A stretch of DNA of 64,000 bases from Torymus aiolomorphi (taxonomy: Eukaryota; Arthropoda; Insecta; Hymenoptera; Torymidae). A model generated the notes under the pieces. It saw only the letters and a program-made list of their open reading frames with translations, searched no databases and was not told where the DNA came from. Positions 23,426 to 36,830 of the stretch are shown here, in pieces; within the stretch, counting starts at the first letter, position 1; every line of letters starts with the position of its first letter. The position numbers and the translations under genes were made by a program. The stretch is taken from assembly GCA_036365515.1 (NCBI GenBank), contig CM070874.1, positions 171,543,797 to 171,607,796 on the forward strand. The letters are read 5' to 3'.

Positions 23426-23662
23426 AGTATATTCTCGATCTAATTCAAAATTTGTTATTGTTTACGTTTTGGTAGGAAGCCAATATATATATATATATAT
23501 AAGTCATGTTGCTATGTACTTTCACATTACTCGACGGATCGCTGTGCGATAACTTAGGTAATTCGTTTCGCATTTTTTAAAATTTTTTCAACCATCGTAA
23601 GTTAAGACTAGCGTGAGCTCGTTCTGTTAATTATATTATTATATATTTTTTTTTTAATAAAG

Positions 23663-23702
23663 CCTGAAGAGGTCGACAAACCCGTCGACGAAACGTTGCA
23701 AC
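23663..23702 (+). ncRNA. Hammerhead-like motif, right flank of insertion 2
   Basis: CCTGAAGAG, stem GTCGAC / GTCGAC, then GAAACGTTGCAAC. The order CUGANGA, stem II, GAAAC is that of the hammerhead ribozyme core known from Penelope-like elements. One extra G between the first box and the stem makes catalytic activity uncertain. Confidence 0.45.
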
Positions 23703-23839
23703 TACTTAGCATCGTAGTCTATTTTCTTTCCTGCTCCCAACAGATCTGGTCAGAATTGACCAAAACAACAATTTTTACATTTGACAATGGGGAGTAAAAT
23801 TGTGAATACAATTACAAACTCAAGTTATAACTAAATTGT

Positions 23840-25500
23840 GTTTTCATAGACCATCTTGACAGGCAAAATCGTGTTTAAGTAAGGATACATTATTAACTCT
23901 TATTCGCATCGTAAGCCGTTTCTCGCGACTGGGACCTTTTGAACTTTTCGAGAGATTATCCTAAGGCTATGGGAACGGCAGAAATCAAATAAATATAAAC
24001 AAACAAAATGACTTCTAGCAAACATTGCAATAGAACTGCTAGATGGACTTAACAGGTATTTGCGTTTCTTATGGCCGTGTTTCAAAGTCCTCATACTTGT
24101 TGAACTTTTTACATAATTGTCCTACGATAATGAGACGCACGACGATCGATTCGTCAATGAATAACTAAATTGTGTTTTCACAGAGCATCTTGACCGCCGA
24201 AATCGCAAATTAATGACTACACTACCCTGGTGGAAATCCAAAACATTTTATAACCAATATCCGACAATTTATATTAGAAATTGGCCATTATAAAATAGGA
24301 ATTTCTGTTGTCCACTTTCTACCTCTCGATGAAATACTTTTTCTCCCATTATTTGTCTATTTAATAGATTGAAAAATAGAATTTAGTTTTTCGAAGACAA
24401 GCACAACCTTGTTCTTAAGTATTTTAAAGATATTAAAACTGATCAGTTTTTATATACTGAAAATGGCTACTAGAAGGCTTGCTGCTATGATAAGGAGTGA
24501 GAGGGACAGAATCAGATGGAGAAATAAGAGTTTTGCTGAATTATTCATAGAATGAGTACAATAAACGATTTATTAGTTCATGTTAATTATTTATATTTTG
24601 AAAAGCCATCCAATGCAGTTTAATGCTCTTTTATCAAAGATAAAATGAGTAAGTAAATCAAATACGAATATTTTATTTTTACCTCAATCTAAGAAATAGG
24701 CAAAAAATAGGAGAAAAAGCGTTTTATCATAGTCATTTATTAGCCAGTTTTACTAGCTATTTTCATACTTCTTGGCAATTTCGTATAGATAAATTTCTAC
24801 TAGATAATGACTTATATTGAAGAGTCATTAGCACACCGGACGGCCCGATTAGCAGCGTCTCTCAGAATCGCCAGAAAAGGGACCAAAATCGGCGTGCACG
24901 GGAATTAAACGATCTCCCTGTCCTCTCTCACAAATTTTTGTGTAAAACGGCAATTTCCACAAGCTTGTTTGTAAAGAAGCGATTTTACACAAATTCTTGT
25001 GTCGAGTTCTTACACAATCTTTGTGTACATCATTGACAGAAATTTTTGTGTTAAATAGGGACATTCATATTTTACATACTCTTTGTGTTAAATAGGCATA
25101 TAATTTTAAGAGTGCAGTAAGTACTGTTATGCAAAAACAATTCTCTTTGATGCAATAGCAAACTAATTAAACGTCAATATTTTTCATGAAAATTGACAAT
25201 CTATTGTATTTGGGTTCGCTCTTTGAGAGGTCTTTTAAGCATACGAACAATTAATAGCTTAAACTACTCATTTATATTCAGTTATATTAATTTCAATAGC
25301 CTAGATTACCATGAGGAATCGAGCAACTAGAGGGGAATATCCGTTGAGAATGCGCTCCAGGTAGAAAATACCTAGATGGAATACCAGCTGGAATTCCAGC
25401 TGTACCTACTGTTTTTGAACAAATTACAGATAGTGTTCCAGCTGAGATTACGGCTGAGATTTCCAGTAAATATTCGAATAGAATATTTAAAAATTAGATA
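23840..25500. other. ~340-bp repeat remnant and low-repeat segment, right arm
   Basis: Mirror of 16200-17690 on the left. It starts with one ~340-bp repeat unit (23840-24200) and continues with low-repeat DNA holding the TTTGTGTAAA/TTTACACAAA motif cluster (24930-25090) and the CAGCTGGAATTCCAGCTG palindrome (near 25387). No gene recognised. Confidence 0.65.
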
Positions 25501-25529
25501 TTTATTAGATAAAGATTAAATATTGCACA

Positions 25530-27180
25530 TAAACCCCCCTTTGCATGCTTTACGATATCTAAACGTAAAAAACTACGGAGCGCACGACCTAGACTCCGTC
25601 ATCAGCCACCCAGAACATCTAGATCTCTCATTGGATGCGCTACAACACCTAGCCGTAAAAAACTACAGAGGGCACGACCTAGATCTCATCATCGGTCACT
25701 CCGAACATATAGACACCCCATTGGATGTGCTATGACACCTAAACGTTAAAAACTACGGAGCGCAGGACCTAGACTCCGTCATCGGCCACCCCAAACACCT
25801 AGACCCCCCATTTGATGCACTACGACACCTAGACGTAAAAAACTACGGAGTGTACGACCTAGACACCATCATCGGTCACTCCGAACACCTAGACCCCCCA
25901 TTTGATGCACTACGACACCTAGACGTAAAAAACTACGGAGCGCACGACCTAGACTCCATCATCGATCACTCCGAAAATCTAGACACCCCATTGGATGTGC
26001 TATGACACCTAGACCGCAAAAACTACGGAGCGCGCGACCTAGACTCCATCAACAGTCACTCCGAACATCTAGACACTCCATTGTATGTGCTACGATACCT
26101 AAACGTAGAAAACTACGGAGCGCACGACCTAGACTCCGTCATCAGCCACCCAGAACATCTAGATCTCTCATTGGATGCGCTACGACACCTAGACGTAAAA
26201 AACTACAGAGCGCACGACCTAGACCCCATCATCGGTCACTCCGAATATATAGACACCCCATTGGATGTGCTATGACACCTAAACGTTAAAAACTACGGAA
26301 CGCAGGACCCAGACTCCGTGATCAGCCACCCCAAACACCTAGACCCCCATTTGATGCACTACGCACCTAGACGTAAAAAACCACGGAGTGTACGTCCTAA
26401 ACTCCATCATCGGTCACTCCGAAAATCTAGACACCCCATTGGATGTGCTATGACACCTAGACTCCGTCATCGGCCACCCTGAACATCTAGATCTCTCATT
26501 GGATGCGTTACGACACCTCGACGTAAAGAAAACTACGGAGCGCACGACCTAGACTCCATAGTCGGCCACCCCAAACACCTAGACCTCCGATTTGATGCAC
26601 TACGACACCTAGACCGCAAAAACTACGGAGCGCGCGACCTAAACTCCATCATTGGTCACTCCGAACGTCTAGACACTCCATTGGATGTGTTACGATACCT
26701 AAACGTAAAAAACTACGAAGCGCACAACCTAGACTCTGTCATCAGCCACCCAGAACATCTAGTTCTCGCATTGGATGCGCTACGACACCTAGGCGTAAAA
26801 AACTACAGAGCGCACGACCTAGACCCCATCATCGGTCACTCCGAATATGTAGACACCCCATTGGATGTGCTATGACACGTAAACGTTAAAAACTATGGAG
26901 CGCAAGACCTAGACTCCGTCATCGGCCGCCCCGAACATCTAGATCTCTCATTGGATGTGCTACGACACCTCGACGTAAAAAACCTACGGAGCGCATGACC
27001 TAGACTTCATCATCGGCCACCCCAAACACCTAGATCCTGCATTTGATGTACTACGACACCTAGACGTAAGAAACTACGGAGCGCACGGCCTAGACTCCAT
27101 CATCGGTCACTCCGAACATCTGGACACCCCATTGGATGTGCTACGACACCTAGACGTAAAAACGACAGGGTACACCACCA
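25530..27180. repeat. 96-bp satellite array, right arm
   Basis: Reverse complement of the left array, about 17 units. The plus strand encodes the same 32-residue repeat; open stretches reach about 64-95 codons before a TGA in the sequence GTGCTATGACAC, where other units have GTGCTACGACAC. Confidence 0.9.
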
Positions 27181-27780
27181 AACTTACAACGGGCTGTTAC
27201 ATCGAACGTTATTGTGCGTCGAGGCATACGGCATGACACTTGGACGATATTCAATCGTTCCCTGCCTCTGCGCTACGCTGGTCGCCGCGCACCGTGGAAT
27301 CGAGGGAACATATTGGCGACATCTCTGAGCGACGAACATAAGATCGTTATGTAAACAGAGCAAGTAACCTCTTCTTTCTGACACGGCGAGAAGTTGCGCG
27401 TTTCATTACATTCCTCTATTCCAACCCTACCGAACGTTTGAAGCCTCATCCACATTCCTTTCCGTCTGCATCGAAATATTAATGATTTTGTACATTTATT
27501 TAAAATTAAAGCATTTACCGAATTTATACCAAAAACGCCTATTCCCAAAACTTTTTTTCTGTTCTTTCCGACAATGCATAAATAAAGTCCGAAAAAATTT
27601 TTTTTCCCGGAAAAAAATTTCATAACTTCGTTAATACTAATCCTATCGCAGAATAGATGCGACCAATCGATAGACCAGCTCAAAAAACTTAAAATTCCGC
27701 CCACCCGGTATCGATATTTCAATTCAATCGTTAATTACAACCTTTTAAAAGTGGTGCGTTGGTGGATTGTCACTCGGTAC
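27180..27780. other. Single-copy-like spacer, right arm
   Basis: Mirror of 13900-14470. No recognisable gene or RNA. Confidence 0.5.
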
Positions 27781-27784
27781 AGCG

Positions 27785-30045
27785 TATTGATCACTCTTTT
27801 CCCAAACTTAGGTGAAACTTAACATTAACTTTGTATGAAGTTTTACGTAACTTAATCATAAGATTTCAATTTGGTTTTCCAAACTTTCAAAGAGATGAAC
27901 TGAGGCAAAGTGAATATAAACATATGACGTATTTCATAAGGCGAGTGTCAGATTCGTATTTTTACACGAACATAGGCGGAAACTAATCTGAAGTTCATAT
28001 TAAGTTTTCCGCCGATGGTTGTGACAAGCTTTTTCTAAAGTATGACTGAAAGTATGGCTTAAAGTATGGCTTAAAGTATGGCTGAAAGTATAGCTGAAAG
28101 TATGGCCTAAAGAATGGCTTAAAGTATGGCTTAAAGTATGGCTGAAAGTATGGCTTAAAGTATGGCTTAAAGTATAGCTGAAAGTTAACGTTTAGATTCC
28201 GTAAGAAGATCGTAGGTTTCGAATTATTTCCACAACATTGACTGAAATTCACCTAAATTTTGTCTTAAGTTTCCCGTGAGTAGAACGTGTCTGATCTTTC
28301 TTTTCCCAAACTTTACCGAAATTTAACATTAACCTTGTATGAAGTTTTACGTAAATTAATCTTAAGATTTCAATTCTGTTTTACAAACTTTAAAAGAGAT
28401 GAACTGAGGCAAAATGAATATAAACATATGAAGTATTTCCTAAGGCGAATGTAAGGTTCCTATTTTTACACGAACATTGACGGAAGCTAATCTGAAGTTC
28501 ATATTAAGTTTCCTGTCGATGGTTGTGACAAGCTTTTTCTAAAGTATGGCTGAAGGTATGGCTTAAAGTATGGCTGAAAGTATGGCTGAAAGTATGTCTT
28601 GAAGTATGGCTGAAAGTATGGCTTAAAGTATGGCTTAAAGTATGGCTTAAAGTATGGCTTAAAGTATGGATGAAAGTATAGCTTAAAGTATGGCTGAAAG
28701 TATGGCTTAAAGTATGACTTAAAGTATGCTTAAAGTATGGCTTAAAGTATGGATAAAAGTATGGCTGAAAGTATAGCTGAAAGTTATCGTTTAGATTCCG
28801 TAAGGAGATCGTATGATCCGAATTATTTCCACAGCCTTGACTGAAATTCACCTAAATTTTGTAATTAGTTTCTCGTGAGTAGAACGTATTTATCATTATT
28901 TTCTCAAATTTACCGAAATTTAACATTCACCTTGTATGATGTTTTACGTAAATAAATCTTAAGATTTCAATTCGGTTTTACAAAGTTTAAAAGAGATCAA
29001 CTGAGGCATAATGAATATAACATATGAAGTATTTTATAAGGCGAGTGTAAGTTTCGCATTTTTACACGAAAATTGGCGGAAAATAATCTTAAGTTCATAT
29101 TATGTTTCCCGTCGATGGTTGTGACAAGCTTTGTCTAAAGAATGGCTGAAAGTATGGTTTAAAGTATGGCTTAAAGTATGGCTTAAAGTATGGCTGAAAG
29201 TATGGCTGAAAGTATGGCTGAAACTATGGCTTAAAGTATAGCTGAAAGTATGGCTGAAAGTATGGCTGAACGTTATCGTTTAGATTCCGTAAGGAGATCG
29301 TAGTATTCGAATTATTACCACAACCTTGACTGAAATTCACTTACATTTTGTATTAAGTTTCTCTTGAGTAGAACGTATTTATCAGTATTTTCCCAAACTT
29401 TACCGAAACTTAATATTAACCTTGTATGGTGTTTTACGTAAATTAATCTTAAGATTTCAATTCGGTTTTCCAATCTTTAAAAGAGATGAACTGTGCCAAA
29501 GTTAATATAAACATATGAAGTATTTCCTAAGGCGAGTGTAAGATTCCTATTTTTACACGAACATTGCCGGAAACTAATCTGAAGTTCATATTATGTTTTT
29601 TGTCGATGGTTGTGACAATCTTTTTCTAAAGTATGGCTGAAAGTATGGCTTAAAGTATGGCTGAAACTATGGCTTGAAGTATGGATGAAAGTATCGCTTA
29701 AAGTATGGCTTAAAGTATGGCTCAAAGTATGGATGAAAGTATGGCTTAAAGTATGGCTGAACGTTATCGCTTGGATTCCGTAAGGAGAACGTAGGATTCG
29801 AATTTTTTCCACAACCTTGACAGAAATTCACCTAAACTTTGTATTAAGTTTCGAGTAAGTATATCGTATTTATCATTCTTTACCCAAACTTTGGTGAAAC
29901 TTAACATTAACTTTGTATGAAGTTTTACGTAAGTTAATCGTGAGATTTCAATTTCGCTTTCCAAACTTTAAAAGGGATGAACTGAGGCAAAGTGAATATA
30001 AACATATGAAGTATTTCCTAAAGCGAGTGTAAGATCCGTATTCTT
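27785..30045. repeat. Four minisatellite blocks, right arm, forward set
   Basis: Composite units as in the left arm with 12-bp runs near 28030, 28535, 29130 and 29625, all reading TTAAAGTATGGC on the plus strand. Confidence 0.88.
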
Positions 30046-30590
30046 ACACGAACAATAAAAATCTAATGCCGCCGTTTTTGAGATGTCCGATAATTTTATT
30101 ATCAGAATTCAATTTTGACAATGCAGAATATCTACAAAAAATTAGGCAACCCCCAAAGCACCGCGGAAGACCTCTAACTGCCACTTTAGTCCGAAGAATC
30201 GCTAAAAAATCTAATTCCGCCGCTTTTGAGATCCCCGATAACTTATTCCCGTAATACAATTCTGCGGATGCAAGATAGCTAAAAAAAATTGGCAATCCCC
30301 AAAGTATCGCAGTACACCCCCAAAGAATTTTTTGCGATCTTTTCGTGCTTAAGGGATAGTTTAGGCGTCTTCCGCGGTACTTTGGAGGTTGCCAATATTT
30401 TTGTAGCTATCTTGCATGCTGAAAATTGTATTCCCGGAATAAAATTTTCCGGAATCTCAAAAACGGCGGAATTAGATTTTTTCTGATTTTTTCGTGCTTT
30501 AGGTGTACTTTGGCGGTCTTCCGCTGTGCTCTGGGGGTTGCCATTATTTTTGTAGATATTCTGCAAGGTTAAAATGATTAACTTACGTAA
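30045..30590. repeat. Pivot segment between opposed minisatellite sets, right arm
   Basis: Mirror of 11590-12130, with the TCTAATTCCGCC-type unit in alternating orientation and a CCGGAATAAAATTTTCCGG-type palindrome. Confidence 0.75.
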
Positions 30591-33500
30591 AGCATCATAC
30601 AAAGTTAATGTTAAGTTTCGGTAAAGTTTGGGAAAAGAAAGATCAAATACGTTCTACTCACGGGAAACCTAATACATAATTAGGGTGAATTTCAGTCAAT
30701 GTTGTGGAAATAATTCGAATACTACGATCTCCTTACGGAATCTAATCGTTAACTTTCAGCCATACTTTAAGCCATACTTTCATCCATATTTTAAGCCATA
30801 CTTTCAGCCATACTTGAAGTCATACTTCAAGCCATACTTTAAGCCATACTTTCATCCATACTTCAAGTCATACTAGCAGCCATACTTTAAGCCATACTAT
30901 CAGCCATAACTTAGAAAGAGCTTGTCACGACCATCGACAGGAAACTTAATATGAACTTCAGATTAGTTTCCGTCAATGTTCGTGTAAAAATAGGAATCTT
31001 ACACTCGCCTTAGGAAATACTTCATATGTTTATATTAACTTTGGCTCAGTTCATCTCTTCTAAAGTTTGGAAAACCGAATTGAAATCTTACGATTAAATT
31101 ACGTAAAAAATCATACAAGGTTAATCTTAAGTTTCGGTAAAGTTTGGGAAAAGAACTTTCAAATACTTTCTACTTACGGGAAACTTAATACAAAATTTAG
31201 GTGAATTTCAGTCAACGTTGTGGAGATAATTCGAATCCTACGATCTCCTTACGGAATATAAACGTTAACTTACAGCCATATGTTGAGCCATACTTTAAGT
31301 CATACTTTAAGCCATACTCTCAGCCATACTTTAAGCCGTACTTTAGCCATACATTAAGCCATACTTCCAGCCATACTTTAGAAAGAGCTTGTCACAACCA
31401 TCGACGGAAAACTTAATATGAACTTCAGATTGGTTTCCGCCCGTGTTCGTGTAAAAATACGAATCTTACACACACCTTATAAAATACTTCATATGTTATA
31501 TTCATTTTGCCTCAGTTGATCTCTTTTAAACTTTGTAAAACCGAATTGAAATCTTAAGATTAATTTACGTAAAACATCATACAAGGTGAATGTTAAATTT
31601 CGGTAAATTTGAGAAAATAATGATAAATACGTTCTACTCACGAGAAACTAATTACAAAATTTAGGTGAATTTCAGTCAAGGCTGTGGAAATAATTCGGAT
31701 CCTACGATCTCCTTACGGAATCTAAACGATAACTTTCAGCCATACTTTCAGCCATACTTTTATCCATACTTTAAGCCATACTTTAAGCATACTTTAAGCC
31801 ATACTTTAAGCCATACTTTCAGCCATACTTTAAGCCATACTTTCATCCATACTTTAAGCCATACTTTTAGCCATACTTTAAGCCATACTTTCAGCCATAC
31901 TTTAAGACATACTTTCAGCCATACTTTCAGCCATACTTTAAGCCATACCTTCAGCCATACTTTAGAAAAAGCTTGTCACAACCATCGACAGGAAACTTAA
32001 TATGAACTTCAGATTAGCTTCCGTCAATGTTCGTGTAAAAATAGGAATCTTACATTCGCCTTAGGAAATACTTCATATGTTTATATTCATTTTGCCTCAG
32101 TTCATCTCTTTTAAAGTTTGTAAAACAGAATTGAAATCTTAAGATTAATTTACGTAAAACTTCATACAAGGTTAATGTTAAATTTCGGTAAAGTTTGGGA
32201 AAATAATGATAAATACGTTCTACTCACGAGAAACGCAATACAAAATTTAGATGAATTACAGTCAAGATTGTGGAAATAATTCGAATACTACTATCTCCTT
32301 ACGGAATCTAAACGATAACTTTCAGCCGTACTTTAAGACATACTTTCAGTTATATTTCAAGCAATACTTTCAGCCATACTTTCAGCCATACTCTAAGCCA
32401 TACCTTCAGCCATACTTTAGAAAAAGCTTGTCCCAACCATCGACAGGAAACTTAATATGAACTTCAGATTAGTTTCCGTCAATGTTCGTGTAAAAATAGG
32501 AATCTTATATTCGCTTTAGGAAATACTTCATATATTTATATTCATTTTGCCTCAGTTCATCTCTTTTAAAGTTTGTAAAACCGAAATGAAATCTTAAGAT
32601 TAAATTACGTAAAACATCATACAAGGTTAATGTTAAGTTTGGGTAAAGTTTGGGTAATGATGAATACGTTCTACTCACGAGAAACGTAATACAAAATTTA
32701 GGTGAATTACGGTCAAGGTTGTGGAAATAATTCGAATACTACGATCGCCTTACGGAATCTAAACGTTAACTTTCAGCCATACTTTAAGCCATACTTTAAG
32801 CCATACTTTCAGCCATACTTTAAGCCATATTTTAAGCCATACTTTCATCCATACTGTAAGCCATACTTTCAGCCATACTTTAAGCCATACTTTCAGCCAT
32901 ATTTTAAGCCATACTTTCAGCCATACTTTAAGCCATACTTTCAGCCATACTTTAAGCCATACTTTAGAAAAAGCTGGTCACGACCATCGACAGGAAACTT
33001 AATATGAAGTTCAGATTAGTTTCCGTCAATGTTCGTGTAAAAATAGGTATCTTACACTCGCCTTAGGAAATACTTCATATATTTATATTAACTTTGGCTC
33101 AGATCAACTCTTTTAAAGTTTGGAAAACCGAATTGAAATCTTACGATTAAATTACGTAAAACATCATACAAGGTTAATGTTATGTTTCGGTAAAGTTTGG
33201 GAAAATAATGATAAATACGTTCTACTCACGGGAAACTTAATACAAAAAATTTAGGTAAATTCCTGTCAAGGTTGTGGAAATAATTCGAATCCTACGATCT
33301 CCTTACGAAATCTAAACGTTAACTTTCAGCCATACTTTAAGCCATACTTTAAGCCATACTTTCAGCCATACTTTAAGCCATACTTTAAGCCATACTTTAA
33401 GTCATAATTTCATCTATACTTCAAGCCATACTTTCAGCCACACTTTAAGCCATACTTTCAGCCATACTTCAGAAAAAGCTTGTCACAACCATCGACAGAA

Positions 33501-34320
33501 AATTTAATATGAACTTTAGACTAGTTTCTGTCAATGTTCGTGTAAAAATAGGAATCTTACACTCGCCTTAGGAAATACTTCATATTTTTATATTAACTTT
33601 GGCTCAGTTCATCTCTTTTAAAGTTTGGAAATCCGAATAGAAATCTTACGATTTAATTACGTAAAACATCATACAAGGTTAATGTTAAGTTTCGGTAAAG
33701 TTTGGGAAAAGAACTATCAAATACGTTCTATTCACGGGAAACTTAATACAAAATTTAGGAAAATTAATACAAAATTTAGGTGAATTTCAGTCAAGGTTGT
33801 GGAAATAATTCGAAAATTACGATCTCCTTACGGAATCTAAACGATAACTTTCAGCCATACTTTAAGCCATACTTTAAGCCATACTTTCAGCCATACTTTA
33901 AGCCATACTTTAAGCCATACTTTAAGCCATACTTTCAGCCATACTTTAAGCCATACTTTAAGCCATACTTTCATCCATACTGTAAGCCATACTTTCAGCC
34001 ATACTTTAAGCCATACTTTCAGCCATACTTTAGAAAAAGCTTGTCACAACTATCGATGGAAAACTTAGTATGAACTTCAGATTAATTTCCGCCCATGTTC
34101 GTGTAAAAATACGAATCTGACACTCGCCTTATGAAATACTTCATATGTTTATATTCCTTTGCCTCAGTTCATCTCTTTGAAAGTTTGGAAAACCAAATTG
34201 AAATCTTATGTTTAAGTTACGTAAAACTTCATAGAAAGTTAATGTTAAGTTTCACCTAAGTTTGGGAAAAGAGTGATAAATACGGTCTACTTACGGGAAA
34301 CTTAGTATTAAATTTAGGTG
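30590..34320. repeat. Seven minisatellite blocks, right arm, reversed set
   Basis: Runs of GCCATACTTTAA/GCCATACTTTCA near 30750, 31265, 31735, 32320, 32775, 33325 and 33850. The 12-bp period is three-divisible, so the frame reading KPYF/QPYF tetrapeptides stays open across each run and ends in RKSLSQPSTGNLI in most blocks; these frames start at GTG or TTG, not ATG. Confidence 0.88.
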
Positions 34321-34614
34321 AATTTCAGTCAATGTTGTGCGAAAAATTCGAATCCAACGCTTTCCGTACGGAATCCTTTATACTTTCAGCCATACCTGCG
34401 TAGAAATCAGAACTATTGGATCTACATTGGTAATGTATTGGCAATAGATATGGGAAGTATATTGGCACTATATTGCAAAAGCTATTTCCAATATATTGCA
34501 ATTATTGTGCCAAACAGGTATCTCACACATATCGCCAATAGGTTTGGCAATATAGTTCCCATATGCTACCCAACATATTTCCAATATACTAGCAATATAT
34601 TGTTAATTTTTTAA
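34318..34614 (+). other. 98-codon ORF in TATTGG-rich block, right arm
   Basis: Mirror copy of the ORF at 7016-7312, same length, GTG first codon, about ten substitutions. See that entry for limits. Confidence 0.3.
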
Positions 34615-34624
34615 CTTAATATAT

Positions 34625-35045
34625 CGATATCGAGGTCGGTCAAAGGCGGTATGGTCTTTAAACTTAATGAACTTCGATAAATGTACATACAAACCAAACC
34701 TTAAATATTTTTCGAAAAAATAATTTTGCTATCTTTTTTGTTTTTGTGCTATGTCAATTTTGACTGCACATTGTGTTCCTCGGTCGCCAAAACCCTTAGA
34801 CTCACCGCTTTTCCAACCTTTTCACAATTTTCCAGGGAGAAAATCCAATGTCAGGATAATTTGGTTACACGGTATACATATGTCGAATGAAAATTTAAAA
34901 TATATTAAAAAAAGAAAATTGAACAAAAAAAAAAAATAGTACAAATCAATATTATCTATACAAGGGGGAAATAGTACATTACGATACTAGTGCGATAAGT
35001 GGCCCATTATGTCACGACGTGAAGTTAGGGCCCGAGCGTAGCGGG
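34625..35045. repeat. Right end of the giant palindrome
   Basis: Reverse complement of 6591-7010. The match stops at GGGCCCGAGCGTAGCG (35030-35045), exactly the apex of hairpin 2 in the left end. The distal half of the hairpin is missing here; unrelated DNA follows. Confidence 0.8.
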
Positions 35046-35168
35046 GGTTTGAGAACCGGTGAAGCTACTTTCCTAAGAAAAAAGCACTCCGAAGAGTGAA
35101 ATAGTATTTGAGTAAAGCTTCAATATAGCCGGAGCGAAAACAAACGATGTTGACACTTACCCGTCCGG

Positions 35169-35999
<831 letters not shown>

Positions 36000-36000
<1 letters not shown>

Positions 36001-36830
36001 TAAAGAGATTATTTAAGTAGCTGGGATCCTTTAGTCGTAAAACTCACACACAGCAGTGTCTGTGTGTTGGATTGTGGAGTGTTTTATCCTGCGCTATGCG
36101 TCGTCGTGATTTCTTGACCTTGACTCCAGCTGTGGTTGAGTTCAAGTTTGTTGTGACGGCCCATAGCTTAGGGTATACTACTTAGAGCATATTGTTATCT
36201 TTTTTTAATACATATTATTTACAATTAATCGTACTTTTAAGGCAAATAATTTATGTAATAGCACAAAAAACTAAGTTTCAGAAAGCTAAGTGCCGATGAA
36301 TTAGCAGCGATTTTTAATAGGAAACACTATTTTTGATTGGATATTTGAAATTTACTCTTTAAAATACATCCGAATATGTGTCCAACTTTTTAACACCCTA
36401 TTTTGGGTCCAATATCATTTTTGGATACCTAATGAATTTCGAGAACGACTTTCACTCGAAAAGTAAGCGGTTTAAAAAAAAAACTCACGAGACCAATGTT
36501 TTAGGAAATCATATGATCTGTCTAAAGAACTGACCAAATTTTCGGCCCAGAGCCTTAGTAAGGCCCGTGAGCCGAAGGTCTATTTTCTTTAATAGGAACC
36601 CTTTTTTTATTGTCGATTCGAATTCTAGTCTTCAAAATACATCCGAACATGTATAAAACTTTTTTTTCAACACCCTTTTCTTGGCCCAATATAATTTTTG
36701 GACTAATAATATATTTCGAGAAAGACTTTGACTAACAGCAGACATTGCTGTAAAATAATGTTTGATTTTGATCTGGAAGAGAGGTAGAGCCTGACGACGT
36801 ATCTGATGAACCCGAATTTTTTTTTTCATC
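36000..36830. other. Non-coding stretch with a diverged duplication
   Basis: A block with ACTTTTTTTTCAACACCC / AATACATCCGAACATGT words near 36605-36735 repeats, diverged, an earlier block at 36320-36460. No gene recognised. Confidence 0.5.

Larger units (their letters stand above)
22656..23826 (+). mobile_element. 5'-truncated Penelope-like element with GIY-YIG, insertion 2
   Basis: It is bounded by a 13-bp direct duplication ATAACTAAATTGT (22643-22655 and 23827-23839) and absent from the left arm. About 290 bp at the left (22656-22948) is repeated in inverted orientation at the right (about 23475-23782), bracketing a short ORF. Inverted terminal fragments around a 5'-truncated ORF are typical of Penelope-like insertions. 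Hammerhead-like motifs lie in both flanks. The reverse transcriptase is missing. Confidence 0.85.
6591..35045. mobile_element. Giant nested inverted repeat (Foldback-like), about 28.5 kb
   Basis: Left arm 6591 to about 18960 and right arm about 21410 to 35045 are reverse complements block by block. Matching anchors include 6660-6985 with 34625-34980, 14470 with 27190, 16630 with 25069, 17480 with 24210 and 18850 with 22340; paired coordinates sum to about 41,640-41,730 in the outer parts and shift where one arm carries an insertion. Outer arm identity is roughly 93 percent by eye, so the arms are old. Each arm is made of several families of tandem subrepeats. Drosophila FB elements also have long inverted ends built of subrepeats; the resemblance is architectural only. 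No transposase was found inside. Confidence 0.8.

Noticed and set aside
6591..35045. Palindrome as a read-folding or assembly artefact
   Set aside because: Arms differ by several percent and carry different insertions with their own target duplications.
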